A stretch of 64,000 bases of DNA from Entoloma clypeatum (lineage: Eukaryota; Basidiomycota; Agaricomycetes; Agaricales; Entolomataceae), in NCBI GenBank assembly GCA_963565915.1, contig OY751485.1:5394001-5458000 (forward strand), given 5' to 3'. The position numbers and the translations under genes are program-made. Below the pieces are notes generated by a model. It worked only from the letters and a program-made list of their open reading frames with translations, did no database searches and was not told where the DNA came from. Position 1 is the first letter of the stretch; every line of letters begins with the position of its first letter. Positions 19,865-31,341 of the stretch are shown here, piece by piece.

Positions 19865-21081
19865 ATGGCAGCCCGCACCACTCAGAACTCCCATGCAGCA
19901 GCAGCCGCAGCAGAGCTCCAAACCTGCAGGACATTAGGGCAACATTTCTACATATGTTCCAAGATATTCCTGCAGAAGAATCTGCACCCAAACCTGACCC
20001 CATATCTCTGACACCTCGTCTCCGAACACCTCAGACACAAGGACCTCCGATTCCTGAAGAATTCCGTCCTTTTGAATCTCCGACCTCTCCTTTTGACGAT
20101 AACAATCCTTTCCGTCACGAGCAAACTCCAAACCTCGCCGAAGCAATTATGCTTATGACGCAGGAGCTCCGATGTAGAGAGACTCCGAAAACTCCGAAAA
20201 AGAAGTTGAAGGAACCCGACACTTTTGACGGTTCCGACTCTCAGAAACTCACCAGTTTCCTCGCACAATGCACACTATATTTCTGAAACAACCCCGCCTT
20301 TGACAATGATGATAACAAAGTCAGTTTCGCTCTGTCGTACCTCCGAGGAACCGCGCTCGAATGGTTTGAGCCCACCCTCTTGGGAGAGTCCGACGACGAT
20401 TCTGTCTGGTTGGATGACTGGTCCGCCATTGTGCACATCCTCTGATCTGAATTCGGGCCTATCGATCTGACCGGAGAAGCAGAGGATAGCCTGGATCACC
20501 TTCGGATGTGCAACAATCAGAAGATCCTACGTTACAACGTGGACTTCAAACATCTTTCTGCTCGCACACAGTGGGATGATGGCGTGCTCCGATATCGGTA
20601 CTATACCGGTTTAGCGGAACGCATCAAGGATGTTTTGGGGACTTTTCCCAAACCAAAGACTCTCGCCGAGTTGAAAGTAATGGCCCATAACATTGATGCT
20701 CGCTACTGGGAACGTCAACGCGAGAAATCACACTCCTCCGACAAATCTACTCCGAAGTCCAACAAATCCAACAAATCCGACAAAAAACAGACCCCCGCTT
20801 CATCATCCTCCAACAACAACTCCTCATTGTCTAAACCCAACTCGCAACAACAACAAAAATCGTCATCCACCTCTCCAAAATCCGCCCTCTCCGACAAACT
20901 TGGCAAAGATGGGAAATTAACTCCCCAAGAACGCCAATGACGATTTGACAATAATTTATGCGGCAACGTTGGTCATTGGGCTTCCGACTGCTCGAAGAAA
21001 TCGTTTTCTAATGCCAAAGCAAAGGCCCGCACGGCCCAAGCTGAGGACAAATTGGAGAAGACGACCGAGTCAAAAAAATAG
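19865..21081 (+). pseudogene. Gypsy element C gag, decayed
   Basis: An ATG at 19865 begins MAARTTQNSHAAAAAAELQ, then the frame shifts and the capsid region follows (KLKEPDTFDGSDSQKLTSFL, LALSYLRGTALEW-like, FKHLSARTQWDDGVLRYRYY, ELKVMAHNIDARYWERQRE). In-frame TGA codons at 20284-20286, about 20443 and 20938-20940 stand where Arg is expected, as from CGA to TGA. The CCHC knuckle is damaged (LCGNVGHWASDC). The frame ends with ESKK and TAG at about 21079-21081. Confidence 0.8.
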
Positions 21082-21140
21082 TAAGCAGTCCTCAGATTCC
21101 AGCATGTACTGGGGATTGCGTTGACTCCTTTCATGCACCT

Positions 21141-22106
21141 TTGGAAACCCTCCGACTCAATGTGTCCGCTCTCTCAAATCCGAACTCTCTATGTATTGAT
21201 TTGATATCTCCGACCTTTTCCAATTCTCTTCCGATAAAGACTCTTATTGATTCTGGTTCTACACATTGCTTCGCAGATACCAGATTTATTTCTTCTTTAA
21301 ACTTATCTCCGACTCCGATTCCTTCACCTATGGTTTTGAAACTTTTTGACGGTTCTTCAAATACTTATATCACGCAATCTATCGATCTTCCTCTCCAATT
21401 TCCTTCCGGTGAACTTCTGACCATCGCATTTTACGTGACAACCCTCGATTTGTCTTGTAATTTGGAACTGGCTCACCCGCTACAATCCGTTGATTGACTG
21501 GGTATTGGGCAGTATCTTATTCCGTTCTACGTTACCCGACACTCCGAGTCCGACTCCGACGTCGACTGCTGAGGCAGCTCTGCCACCTCTGCAGTGTCCG
21601 CCCTCTCCGATGGGCACCTCCGATCCGCTCACTCTGAACACCTCCGACCCGCCACAGATTACCATGGTCAATGCAGCCACATATCTCCATGCTTGTAAAG
21701 CTCCTGGGGCATATGCTTTCCGTGTTCACCTCTCCGACATCTCCGCCAATTCCGTGTCTGTCTCCGATGACGCTCCTGACCTCTCTGGCATACCCGAGGA
21801 ATACCACGATTTGCTGATGTATTCAGTAAGAAAAAAGCCGACACCCTTGCACCCCACCGACCGTACGACCTCAAGATCAATTTGGAGGATGGTACTTCCC
21901 CTCCGATTGGTCCGATGTACTCACTCTCGCAATCCGAACTTGGATCCCTCTGAGACTTCATCAACGAGCATCTCAATATCGGTTTCATCAAACCTTCTAG
22001 TTCACCTCACGGCGCTCCGATCCTCTTCGTCCGAAAGAAAGATGGATCACTCCGACTATGCATCGACTACCGAGGCCTGAACAAAATCACGAAGAAGGAC
22101 CGATAC
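21141..22106 (+). pseudogene. Gypsy element C pol, 5' part (protease and start of RT), decayed
   Basis: Protease with TLIDSGSTHCF, then a frameshift near 21460 (YNWLTRYNPLIDWVLG continues in another frame), a Ser/Thr/Pro-rich spacer, a second shift near 21810 in the EEYHDFADVF region, and the RT start ([33 protein letters not shown]) up to 22106. The gene continues on the minus strand from 17521. Confidence 0.8.
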
Positions 22107-22540
22107 TGTAAGGGCGACCTTACGATCCAAGACTCAAACTCAGATACTTGCAAGGGAGATCCGAAGTTTAGATTGAGCAGTCTAATAAGTAATACAACAC
22201 ATACCTTGCAAGGGAGATCCGAAGAGAAAGTTCTAAAGATTCCCCTGCAAGCTAGCTGCGATAAATAGTAAAATGAGATATGAAATAAGAGATAAAACGA
22301 GACACATGAATGATGAGCAATGATCGGGAGTAGCAATGAAGGATGAATGGAAACAAGATGAATGATAGTACCTGCGATCCGACGTGCAGAGTAGCGGATG
22401 GGGGCAGAGTCGTCAGATGCGGAGAGGCGGATAAGATGTCGGAGACAGCGGATACGATTGGAGGACGTCGGAGATGGTGGAATAGAAAGGAAAGGAAGAA
22501 AGTGAAGGAAAAGTGAAAAGTGAAAGTGGTTGCCCTTACA
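22107..22540 (-). repeat. E1 3' LTR (434 bp)
   Basis: Ends TGTAAGGGC/GCCCTTACA. It is one of the two inverted LTR partners in the proposed inversion with 17522-17955. Confidence 0.94.
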
Positions 22541-24411
22541 TCACCCCCCCTTCAAGGCACGGCGTCTCGACGTGTCAGGCGAAACGAGTCGAATATCGCG
22601 GCGGCGATCCGCCGCGGAGCTCCCGGATGACGTTGGTAGAAGTTGCGGACTAGGCGTGGAGCGTGGACATTGTCTTCTGCTTCCCAGGAATTCTCTTCAT
22701 AGCCATATCCCTTCCATTTGACCAAGAATTGAAGCTTGCCTCGATGCAGTCGGCTGTCCAAGAGGTTTTCAACATCGTACTCTAATTCTTCTCCGACTAC
22801 TGTTGGAGGTGGAGGAGAGCGGACTTGGCGTCGGAAAGGGTCGTCGGGAACTAGTGAAAGTTTGACGACATGGAATACTGGGTGAACGCGGGACATGGAA
22901 GGGGGAAGGCGAAGTTCATAGGCATGTGTTCCGACAGGTCGGACCACTGGGAAAGGGCCTACGTATCGATGTGCAAGCTTTTTTGTGGGTCGGGTGGTTT
23001 TGAGGTCTGATGAGTCTAAAAAGACCTTGTCACCCGGGTGGAATGTCGGAGTGGTGCTCCGATGCTGGTTGTAGTATCGCGCCATGTCATCTTTTGCCTT
23101 TGTCAGTGCTGCGCGAGCCTCCTCTAGAGCGGACTTCATCCACTGGCTGAAATCCGCTACCGCCTTGATCTCCGTGGTCCCCTCGTCAGGACAAAGCGTC
23201 GGACTTGCCCATTGACTTGCCAGGTCGATGGTGCATTTTGAAATCGAAATGAGCGAGGTATAAGGACCATCTAGCCTGTCGTCGATTTAGTTTTTGAGCT
23301 GTCATGAAGTACTCAAGATTTTTGTGGTCCGTCCAAATCTCCACTGTCTTCTCCGCTCCTTCAAGGAAGTGCCTCCATTCCTCCAATGCGCGGACCACTG
23401 CCAACATCTCCTTGTCATAGATCTCGTAGTTGCGTTCCAACGGACTAAGGCTTTTGGAATAGAATGCGACAGGGTGCCACTTACCGTCCTCTGTTGGTTG
23501 GGACAGTACTGCTCCGGTTGCAAAGTCCGAGCTATCCGCTTCTATCCGCCACTTCTTTCCATGATCAGCTAAGACCAGGATTGGAGCGGATGTAATCCTC
23601 CGCTTCAACTCCGCAAATGCGGACACTTCTCCCTCCCTCCAAGACCAGAGGTCCCCTTTCTTTGTGAGCTCGAAAAGAGGGCGCGCGATGTCCGAAAACC
23701 CTTCAATAAAATGGCAATAGAAGTTAGTGAATCCCAGAAAGGACTGTACTTCTCGGACGTTTGTCGGAGCAGGCCACTCCGCGATCCCCGCTACCTTCAC
23801 TGGATCCATCTCTACATGTCCTTGTTCAATAATAAGGCCTAGGTATTCAATGCGCGTTTGTTCAAACTCGCATTTCTCTGGTTTTAGATAGAGTTTGTGT
23901 TCGCGAAGTCGTTCCAGTACAATCCGTGTGACTCTTCGATGCTCCGCAAGGGTCTCCGTGAAGATGAGTATGTTGTCGAGGTAAACACAGACTACACCTT
24001 CAGTGATAAGGTCCTGAAAGATCTCGTTCATCATAGTCTGGAATGTGGATGGACTATTAGTGAGGCCGAAGAACATCACCAATGGTTCATAGAGTCCGCG
24101 ATTGGTCCGAAAAGTGGCCTTCCACTCGTCTCCGGGTTTTATCCGCACATTGTTGTAGCCCCAGCGGATGTCGAGCTTGGTGAAGTATTGAGTGCGTTGA
24201 AGTTTATTGATCAGTTCGGATATGAGCGGAAGCGGATACTTGTTTTTGATAGTTTTGGAATTGAGTGACTGGTAGTCTTGTACAAGACGAAGCGAGCCAT
24301 CCTTCTTCTTGATGTAGAATACCGGAGATGCCATCGGAGACTTGGAAGGGCGGATCCGACCAGTTGCAAGGTTTTCCTCCAAAAACGCGTCGAGTTCCTT
24401 CTGTTCGTTCG

Positions 24412-24721
24412 TGTTGAAACTTTTCCCATCACGTAGATTAGATTAGATTAGATTACATCACGTGACCTTTACATATCTTCATTACATACTTGTTTGGTTG
24501 GTACAAACAGTAGTACGGTATATAAGACCAGGAAACTGTCAATATCAACAAGTTGTCTCTTGACTCTTAACCAGCTCCATCGCTCTCACCAGCCTCAACC
24601 GCTCTCACCAGCCTTACCCCCTCCAAACCATGTAAGTGACCATAGCGGTATCGTAGAGTACTTCCACTGTAGCTATGTTGCTCAGTACACCTGTGGCTAG
24701 CGCCCAGGTGGAACTTCAACA
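24412..24721 (+). repeat. Copia K 5' LTR (310 bp)
   Basis: TGTTGAAAC to CTTCAACA; contains a TAGAT pentamer run near its start and GTATATAAG (about 24518) as TATA box. Confidence 0.96.
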
Positions 24722-24733
24722 GGTTATGGGCCC
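24722..24733 (+). other. Half tRNA-iMet primer binding site, Copia K
   Basis: GGTTATGGGCCC directly after the LTR is complementary to the anticodon stem-loop of initiator tRNA (…GGGCCCAUAACC). Drosophila copia and yeast Ty5 are known to prime with such an internally cut tRNA. Confidence 0.7.
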
Positions 24734-25083
24734 CGGATAGCAGAGGGACTTGGGAAACGCTGGCAACAGCGAGTACCTGCCCACTCTACCCTGGTTGGCA
24801 AAGAACCGATCGAAAGATCTAGGTTCTGAGTCTTACTTCTTCACATATGAACCTGGGAACGTCATTACGACAAGTACCTGTCATGAGACGTCCCTAAGGG
24901 GATTGACCTAGTACACTCCATGTGGAAACGTTGATCGCACCTTATACGTTTCTGACATATAAAGGGTTTTCCCATGACCGCTATTCCTGAAGGGAATATG
25001 TCATAAGGAATCATTCAATTGTTTTCTCGAATCATATTCATAACACATCACTGATTGAGAACCCTTTTTTAGATTCATTCACA

Positions 25084-28000
25084 ATGTCTACCTCTCGTTC
25101 TGCCCTCGACACAATCACTGCCTTTGACGGCATCGACTACCGGAGCTGGGCCGAAAAAATGAAGTCCTACCTCCTCCATCAAGGAGTCTGGCGCCTTGTT
25201 TCTGGCGACATCCCCCGCCCTGTCATCGCCGACTTCACCACCACAGTCTCCACCCCTGGCGCCACTGCTACTGCTCCCCCTGTGCTGGCTACCACGGTCG
25301 ACCAGCCCGGCTTCCGCAAGGAAGAAAAAGCCTGGATCAGGGACGACGACGTAGCCCTTGGGGCGATACGCCTGAAGGTCTCCGAGGCGATCAGACGCCA
25401 CATCAAGGACGCCACTTCCTCAAAAGACGCCTGGAAGTCATTAAAGGATGCCTACTCCAAGGTATCCCCAGCCGTCATCTTCGGCGACTTCAAAGCCGCC
25501 GCCACCTACAAGCTCTCTGGACGCGACCCCGTCCCTGAAATTGAACGCTTGGGGTCTCTTTTTGCTCGGCTCGCCGATTCGAACTTTGACGTCCCCGATC
25601 TGATGCAGGCAATGATCCTGGCAAATGCGATTCCCGACGCCTGGTCGTCACTCTCCACCGCCCTCTTTCAGGTCTATGACGCCGACGACTTCACATACAA
25701 AGCCGTCGCGGAAAGCATCATATCAGAGTACCGGCGCAAGTATTCGATTGGGTCCACTCGTACGTCCAACGAGCAGGCCCGGAAAATCTCTGGGACAAAG
25801 CGCAAGGGGCAGGACCCCAAATGGGAAAAGCAGCAAAAGCCGAGTACCTCGCAGAACGACGCTGACGAGCAGCCTAACTCGACTGACCATAGTACCGCTT
25901 CTGAAAAGAAGAAGGGAAAAGGATGCTGGCGCAATCAGAAGAAAAACGCCAACACTGCGGACAACGCGTCCGACCATGTGGAAGAAACGGTTGAGTTCGT
26001 TGCTCCCGCCATTCACTTCCCTCCTCTTCCGACACCGTCCTTCACCACCGTCACTGGTCGCGGGAAAACGACAAGTACCGCACAGCCCGATTCCGCAAAA
26101 ATGCAGTCGCTCCTGCAACGAATGAACCCCCCTCCGTCACAGTACACCGGGCTTCCTTCTGGAAAACCATCCGTGTGGAAAAAGAACGACCATGTCCGCA
26201 AACTCGCGCGCGGCATTGGTGCTCGCCCCTCAGGATCGAATCTTCGTATCCTAGACACCATCATCCCTGAAATCGACGAAAGGCCGGCTAAACAGCGTCG
26301 CGTAGCCCCGTCAATAGAAGAATCGCTAGGGATGATGGACATAGACCATCAAAGCGAGCGAATGGGGCCGGAACAGTTCGAGGATGGGCTGATCGAACTT
26401 GACGGTTCGTCACATCTTTCTCTCAAACTTGACCAAATGGGAAATGCTAATAATCACGCACAGACGTTTGAATATATATTAGCCAGTACCAATGCAGATA
26501 GTATAGATCTCTTTAGTGATGATCTGTACAAAAAATATACCAAACATTTTGCGTCCTGCACACACTGCAAAGAGAAAGAACGCGCTCAGTGGATCTTAGA
26601 TTCCGGCGCATCATTACACTTTACCCATGAGTTCAAAGACTTCGCGTATTACAGGCCTCTCAAGGCTAAGCGATTTGTCCAAACAGCTGCAAAGGGAAAG
26701 AAACTGGAAATTCTCGGAGTTGGGGCCGTTCCAGTACGGCATACCCTGAATGGGGAAACTAAAACCCATCTCCTACGACCGGTATTTTATATTCCGGATA
26801 TGGACACACGTCTATTGTCCCTAGGCGTCTTCCTTAACCATGGTTACAAAGTTGATGGAATGCGCGGAGAAATTAATATCTCTAAAGGGCTGAACAAAAT
26901 ACAGTTTTCGCCTCATTTCATCGGACAAACCATTTACTGGTTAGACACTGAAATACGCTATGACCAAATCCACGCGATCTCTAGCGAAATCACTGTTGAA
27001 ACCTGGCATAAACGTCTTGGCCACCCAAATGACCAGGCGCTTAATAAAATTCCCACTAGTACCAAAGGAGTACCCAGGACGTTAGTACGTGAGAGATCAC
27101 AGGAAAACTGCACGGGGTGTCTAAAAGGGAAAATGCCGAATCAATCTTATCCTAACTCGATGACAAGGGCTGTCAAACCCTTTGATTTGATCCATTCGGA
27201 TTTGAAGCAGATATCCACGGCATCGTACCATAAGTACAAATATTTCCTTACCTTTTTGGACGACTTTTCATCCCATGTCTGGGTCGTCTTGCTTAGGAAG
27301 AAGTCAGGCGCCATCACGGCGCTGAAACAATTCCTTGCGATGATCCAGAATCAATTTGCCGCTACCCCTAAAAAGTGGCGGGTTGATGGAGGTGGAGAAT
27401 TTGACGAATACAAGGATGTACTTGCCGATCATGGAATTCTGATCGATGTCACGCTCCCATATCAGCACCAGCAGAATGGTAGAGCAGAAAGGATCAATCG
27501 AACACTATGGGAAAAATCTCAGGCATTGCGCTTCGATGCATGCTTACCGCCCATGTGGTGGGAATTCTGTTTGGAACACGCAGCATTTCTCTACAACAGA
27601 ACCCCCATGCAGCGTCTTGAATGGAAAACCCCTTACTTCAGGGTGACCAATGAGATCCCCGACATGTCTAGCGTCAGAGTCTTCGGATGCCAAGCATACG
27701 TATATATCCCAAAAGAAAAACGCAGAAACTCCCTGGAGTCAAGATCTCGATTGATGATTTATCTCGGATCAAAACCAGGGGTCAAAGGATACCGCTTCAT
27801 GGATCCTGAGACCAACACGATTTTCATGGGTGGGAAAGCTATCTTTGATGAAAGCAAGTACCCTAGATGCCACATCGACCCTTTGCCAGAAAACCATCCA
27901 GAAATGGAAAACCCAGAGCCGGCTGATGAGTTTGAGGATCTCATCCCTGGCAGCAACGACGACGAAAGTCACAACGAAACACCTCATGACCCACTTCCCA

Positions 28001-28887
28001 TTGAACAGGATCAACCTGAATCAGACAACGAATTGCCTGCCAGTGAGCCTGATGACGAACCGCGAGTACCCACTCCGGAACCCGAGCAAGTACCAGATCG
28101 ACCGATCAGGGAACGACGAGTTCGGAAGATGCCAGGAAGCATTTATGGGGAAGACACTCCAGCGTCTGATCTTGAAAAATTAGATCGAAGACGGAGATTG
28201 GGCGGTCAAACGGCATGGATGAATGACCTCCTGATGGAGGCGATATCAGTCCAAGTTGGCATTGTCGACATGTCCCATAAAGACATATACCCTCTTCCAA
28301 ATAAAGAAGACTGGTATGCGGCTGAACGTAAAGAGCTAGATATGCTCAAACGCCGCGGGGTGATCACGGAGTTAGTACCCCTGCCTGAAGGGAGGAAAGC
28401 TCTAAGGAACAAATGGGTTTACAATGAAAAATCCGACGGGCGCCTGAAAGCACGCCTCGTCGCAAAAGGATTTTCACAAGTAGAAGGGATCGACTTTGAT
28501 CAGATCTTCTCACCAGTCGTAAGATATGAAACCGTCCGACTAATACTGGCATTGACAGCCCTTGAAGGGTGGTTCATGACTCTATTGGACGTCTCATCAG
28601 CCTTCCTCTATGGAACGCTCCGTGAAGTCATCTATATGCGACAGCCTGAGGGCTACATAGTAAAAGGGAAAGAACACCTCGTGTACCAACTATTCAAAGC
28701 TCTATATGGACTTAAGCAGGCCGCATTAGCCTGGTGGAGGGAACTTGATTCCTCCATGAAAAAGCTCGGCTTTGTCCGGCTTCACTCCGATGCGGGAGTA
28801 TTCATTCACAAAAGTACCAACGGGGAAATTGTAATTGCCGTCATCTATGTCGACGACTCTGCTTTTCTCGGCAGAAGGCCTTCATGA
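25084..28887 (+). CDS. Copia K Gag-Pol polyprotein, ends prematurely in RT
   Basis: 1267 residues from ATG 25084. Gag region at about 1-300 (GIDYRSWAEKMKSYLLHQGV; no CCHC knuckle seen, only Lys-rich sequence around 275), protease with D506 in WILDSGASLHFT, the GAG-pre-integrase zinc region (WHKRLGHPN at 641 … CTGCLKGK), integrase core with D706 (LIHSDLKQ), D768 (VDGGGEFDEY) and E802 (NGRAERINRT), then RT from about 1100 (LLDVSSAFLYGTL, YGLKQAALAWW) to YVDD at 1255-1258. Eight residues later the frame stops at TGA 28885-28887; the sequence continues in the next ORF. Compared with Copia G about ten residues are missing here, so a small frame-shifting deletion is the likely cause. Confidence 0.92.
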   Translation: MSTSRSALDTITAFDGIDYRSWAEKMKSYLLHQGVWRLVSGDIPRPVIADFTTTVSTPGATATAPPVLATTVDQPGFRKEEKAWIRDDDVALGAIRLKVSEAIRRHIKDATSSKDAWKSLKDAYSKVSPAVIFGDFKAAATYKLSGRDPVPEIERLGSLFARLADSNFDVPDLMQAMILANAIPDAWSSLSTALFQVYDADDFTYKAVAESIISEYRRKYSIGSTRTSNEQARKISGTKRKGQDPKWEKQQKPSTSQNDADEQPNSTDHSTASEKKKGKGCWRNQKKNANTADNASDHVEETVEFVAPAIHFPPLPTPSFTTVTGRGKTTSTAQPDSAKMQSLLQRMNPPPSQYTGLPSGKPSVWKKNDHVRKLARGIGARPSGSNLRILDTIIPEIDERPAKQRRVAPSIEESLGMMDIDHQSERMGPEQFEDGLIELDGSSHLSLKLDQMGNANNHAQTFEYILASTNADSIDLFSDDLYKKYTKHFASCTHCKEKERAQWILDSGASLHFTHEFKDFAYYRPLKAKRFVQTAAKGKKLEILGVGAVPVRHTLNGETKTHLLRPVFYIPDMDTRLLSLGVFLNHGYKVDGMRGEINISKGLNKIQFSPHFIGQTIYWLDTEIRYDQIHAISSEITVETWHKRLGHPNDQALNKIPTSTKGVPRTLVRERSQENCTGCLKGKMPNQSYPNSMTRAVKPFDLIHSDLKQISTASYHKYKYFLTFLDDFSSHVWVVLLRKKSGAITALKQFLAMIQNQFAATPKKWRVDGGGEFDEYKDVLADHGILIDVTLPYQHQQNGRAERINRTLWEKSQALRFDACLPPMWWEFCLEHAAFLYNRTPMQRLEWKTPYFRVTNEIPDMSSVRVFGCQAYVYIPKEKRRNSLESRSRLMIYLGSKPGVKGYRFMDPETNTIFMGGKAIFDESKYPRCHIDPLPENHPEMENPEPADEFEDLIPGSNDDESHNETPHDPLPIEQDQPESDNELPASEPDDEPRVPTPEPEQVPDRPIRERRVRKMPGSIYGEDTPASDLEKLDRRRRLGGQTAWMNDLLMEAISVQVGIVDMSHKDIYPLPNKEDWYAAERKELDMLKRRGVITELVPLPEGRKALRNKWVYNEKSDGRLKARLVAKGFSQVEGIDFDQIFSPVVRYETVRLILALTALEGWFMTLLDVSSAFLYGTLREVIYMRQPEGYIVKGKEHLVYQLFKALYGLKQAALAWWRELDSSMKKLGFVRLHSDAGVFIHKSTNGEIVIAVIYVDDSAFLGRRPS

Positions 28888-29783
28888 CAACATGGGAATG
28901 TAGGGACCTAGGTCACCTAGTGCCCGATGGGGAACCAAAGGAATTTCTCTCAATCCAAATAAGGCAACGTGGGAAGAGGATCTTCATTGATCAAGTACCT
29001 TACCTTGAGAAAATTCTGGCACGCATGGGGATGAGCGAATCTAATGCCACCCATACCCCACTCCCTACGGGCTACAAACCCATGGCGTCCGAAGATGAAC
29101 CCAATGCGGAACTCCGATCTAAGTACCAATCCGTCATCGGATCACTCCTATATCTGATGATTGGAACGAGGCCTGACATCTGCTTTGCTGTAATCAAAAT
29201 GTCCCAATTTTCCGCAAATCCCACCAAACGCCATTTAGAGGTGGCTAGGGATATTTGCAGATATTTGAAGGCAACGAAAAATTACGCGATCATGTACGAT
29301 GGGGACTCAGGGAAAGGGATCTATGCATTCACAGACTCCGACTGGGCGTCAGATGAAAACACGAGAAGGTCTACCACCGGCTTCTTCATATCACTGGCGT
29401 CTGGAGCGATAACATGGGTATCATCGGCGCAAAAAACCATCGCCCTCTCTTCTACAGAAGCAGAGTATATGGCGCTATCAGATTGCAGTCGCGCAGCAAC
29501 ATGGCTGAGAAGCATGCTTGCCGAACTTGGAATGCAGATCGGATCAGTACCGATCTACGGAGATAACAACGGCTCCGTCTTTATCGCATCCAACCCTGTA
29601 ACTGAGAAGCGATCCAAGCACATTGACGTGCGATTCCACTTCGTCAGAGAAAAAGTCTCTGAAGGAATTATTACGGTCGAATTCATCGAAGGAGTGAATA
29701 ACCCTGCAGACCTTTTGACTAAAAATCTGGGGAAAATCCTTTTTTCCAAGTTTATCCCGTACTTCGGACTGATAAAAAACTAG
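28884..29783 (+). CDS. Copia K, end of RT and RNase H (separate frame)
   Basis: 299 residues. The ATG at 28884 overlaps the preceding stop as ATGA. It carries the rest of the RT (MTTWECRDLGHLVPDGEPKE, IGSLLYLMIGTRPDICFAV) and RNase H (AFTDSDWASDENTRRSTTGF, STEAEYMALSDCSRAATW, NPADLLTKNLGK) to the natural stop. The ATGA overlap is probably accidental, because it falls inside the RT domain and the linker after YVDD is shortened relative to G. Confidence 0.88.
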   Translation: MTTWECRDLGHLVPDGEPKEFLSIQIRQRGKRIFIDQVPYLEKILARMGMSESNATHTPLPTGYKPMASEDEPNAELRSKYQSVIGSLLYLMIGTRPDICFAVIKMSQFSANPTKRHLEVARDICRYLKATKNYAIMYDGDSGKGIYAFTDSDWASDENTRRSTTGFFISLASGAITWVSSAQKTIALSSTEAEYMALSDCSRAATWLRSMLAELGMQIGSVPIYGDNNGSVFIASNPVTEKRSKHIDVRFHFVREKVSEGIITVEFIEGVNNPADLLTKNLGKILFSKFIPYFGLIKN

Positions 29784-29859
29784 GCGAAACAAAAGTACCT
29801 ATATATATATGTGGGAAAAAGTAAGATGTATTTAGAAGTATGTACTAAATATGGGGGGG

Positions 29860-30169
29860 TGTTGAAACTTTTCCCATCACGTAGATTAGATTAGATTAGA
29901 TTACATCACGTGACCTTTACATATCTTCATTACATACTTGTTTGGTTGGTACAAACAGTAGTACGGTATATAAGACCAGGAAACTGTCAATATCAACAAG
30001 TTGTCTCTTGACTCTTAACCAGCTCCATCGCTCTCACCAGCCTCAACCGCTCTCACCAGCCTTACCCCCTCCAAACCATGTAAGTGACCATAGCGGTATC
30101 GTAGAGTACTTCCACTGTAGCTATGTTGCTCAGTACACCTGTGGCTAGCGCCCAGGTGGAACTTCAACA
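29860..30169 (+). repeat. Copia K 3' LTR (310 bp)
   Basis: Identical by eye to 24412-24721; followed by gttcg and the resumed E1 pol. Confidence 0.96.
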
Positions 30170-31341
30170 GTTCGGAGCAAGCGGATATACCTTACACCCT
30201 GCCGGAGAGGCGTCCGGAACAAGTTCAATGGCGTGGTCCCAAGTCCGCTCTTCCGGTAAGGTGTCAAAAGAGGTCTTTGAGAATACATCTTCGAAGTCAA
30301 ACAAGTGGTCTGGTACAGAGTTGCAGAAAGATTTAGGTTTTTGGTTACTGAGGAAGGCCTCCGATAGACGTTGCGAGATATTGGATGAAGCATGGATGAA
30401 CTCCGCCTCCGCGGGTACTGTTCCGACAAAAAGGCGGTCTCCCTCCTCAAACTCATCCTCTTCCTCATTGTTATCTGCTAACTCCTCTGCTTCCTCTCCT
30501 TCTGTGACATCCTCCACCCATGGGCCACGTGGAGCCTCCTCCTCTAGACCGGACGTCGGAGTGGAACCCATCCGACAGGCTCGGATGCGGACTTGTTCAA
30601 ACTTCCGCTCCTTCCGCTCTTGGGCTGCCTCCTGGTGGCATGTCCGACATCGTGCAGGACACCGGCTCATCTTCACTTCCCCTGATGTCCAATCTACCTT
30701 GGGGTTGTGTTCCTTGAGCCAAGTGAAGCCTAACACGATTTCTTGTTTTCCCAAACTTGTGACTGCAAGCTGGGTCCGTTCCGAGTGATCCTGATAGCGG
30801 AGCACTACATCCAACACCTCCGTTATTGCTCCGGCCTCGTTTGGAGTTCCGTCGATGTTGTATACTGGAATTGCGCGTTGTAGTTTTCGAGTAGAGAGTC
30901 GATGTTTCTCGACCAGAGTGCGTTCAATAAATGACCCTGTTGCCCCGCTGTCGAGTAAGGCCTTTTGTGATAGTGAGTCTTTGGTGTCGGTAGTTTCAAG
31001 AACTATGTCTAGTTCAATAGAATTGTCGGAGTGAGCGGAGGCGAGGACATATTGTTTTGGAAGCCGACGCTCCCATTTAGAGAGGCGAAGGCGGATGGGA
31101 TTTGTGGAGTTGGGTGCGACTATGGGATCATTTTCAGGCTTAGAGATGGAGGGTATAGGATCATATTGTTCCATAAATAAGGCAGCATAATGATTTTTAG
31201 CAGACAACGAGGGCACACTGTTCACTCGCTGTGGGGAGGAAAATCCTCCTGTCCTCCCTCCGACTCCGCAGACTCTGTGGGCGGAACGGAGTTGCCTTCC
31301 GCTGCATCCTTGACCACGAGTTGTTCCATAACAAACTCATC

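Larger units (their letters stand above)
19334..22106 (+). mobile_element. Gypsy element C, 5' half (now inverted relative to its 3' half)
   Basis: LTR, leader, gag and the first third of pol of the element whose remainder lies on the minus strand at 1463-17521. It ends at gatac (22102-22106), next to an E-family LTR. The 3' part starts at the reverse-complement gtatc (17517-17521), and the protein reading continues correctly across this point (KKDRY to PLLLISDLL). Confidence 0.87.
24412..30169 (+). mobile_element. Ty1/Copia element K, complete (5758 bp)
   Basis: Two 310-bp LTRs identical by eye, target duplication gttcg (24407-24411 and 30170-30174), inserted in the pol gene of E1; the empty site exists in E2 (CTGTTCGTTCGGAGCAAG, about 57210). 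Primer site, leader, one long gag-pol frame with a break in RT, and a purine tract ATGGGGGGG before the 3' LTR. It is the youngest layer of this nest. Confidence 0.96.
22552..31225 (-). pseudogene. E1 pol, split by Copia K and lacking integrase
   Basis: N-terminal part at 31225-30170 (protease ALLDSGATGSF; spacer; start of RT), then Copia K, then RT and RNase H at 24411-23186, a 995-bp deletion removing the integrase, and the C-terminal chromodomain at 23139-22552 (ELEYDVENLLDSRLHRGK, WKGYGYEENSWEAEDN, ending RRDAVP). The RT active site reads YLDN instead of YxDD, as in E2. The C-terminus is the full-length version, which E2 lost through a 31-bp deletion. The copy cannot be functional. Confidence 0.9.

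Noticed and set aside
23294..24268. Plus-strand ORFs of 92-123 codons in E1 (and the same in E2)
   Set aside because: Antisense shadows of RT and RNase H that occur identically in both copies.
24494..24700. 68-codon ORF recurring in K LTRs (also near 492 and 29942)
   Set aside because: It lies wholly inside the LTR, starts at TTG and has no recognisable features; it recurs only because the LTR is repeated.
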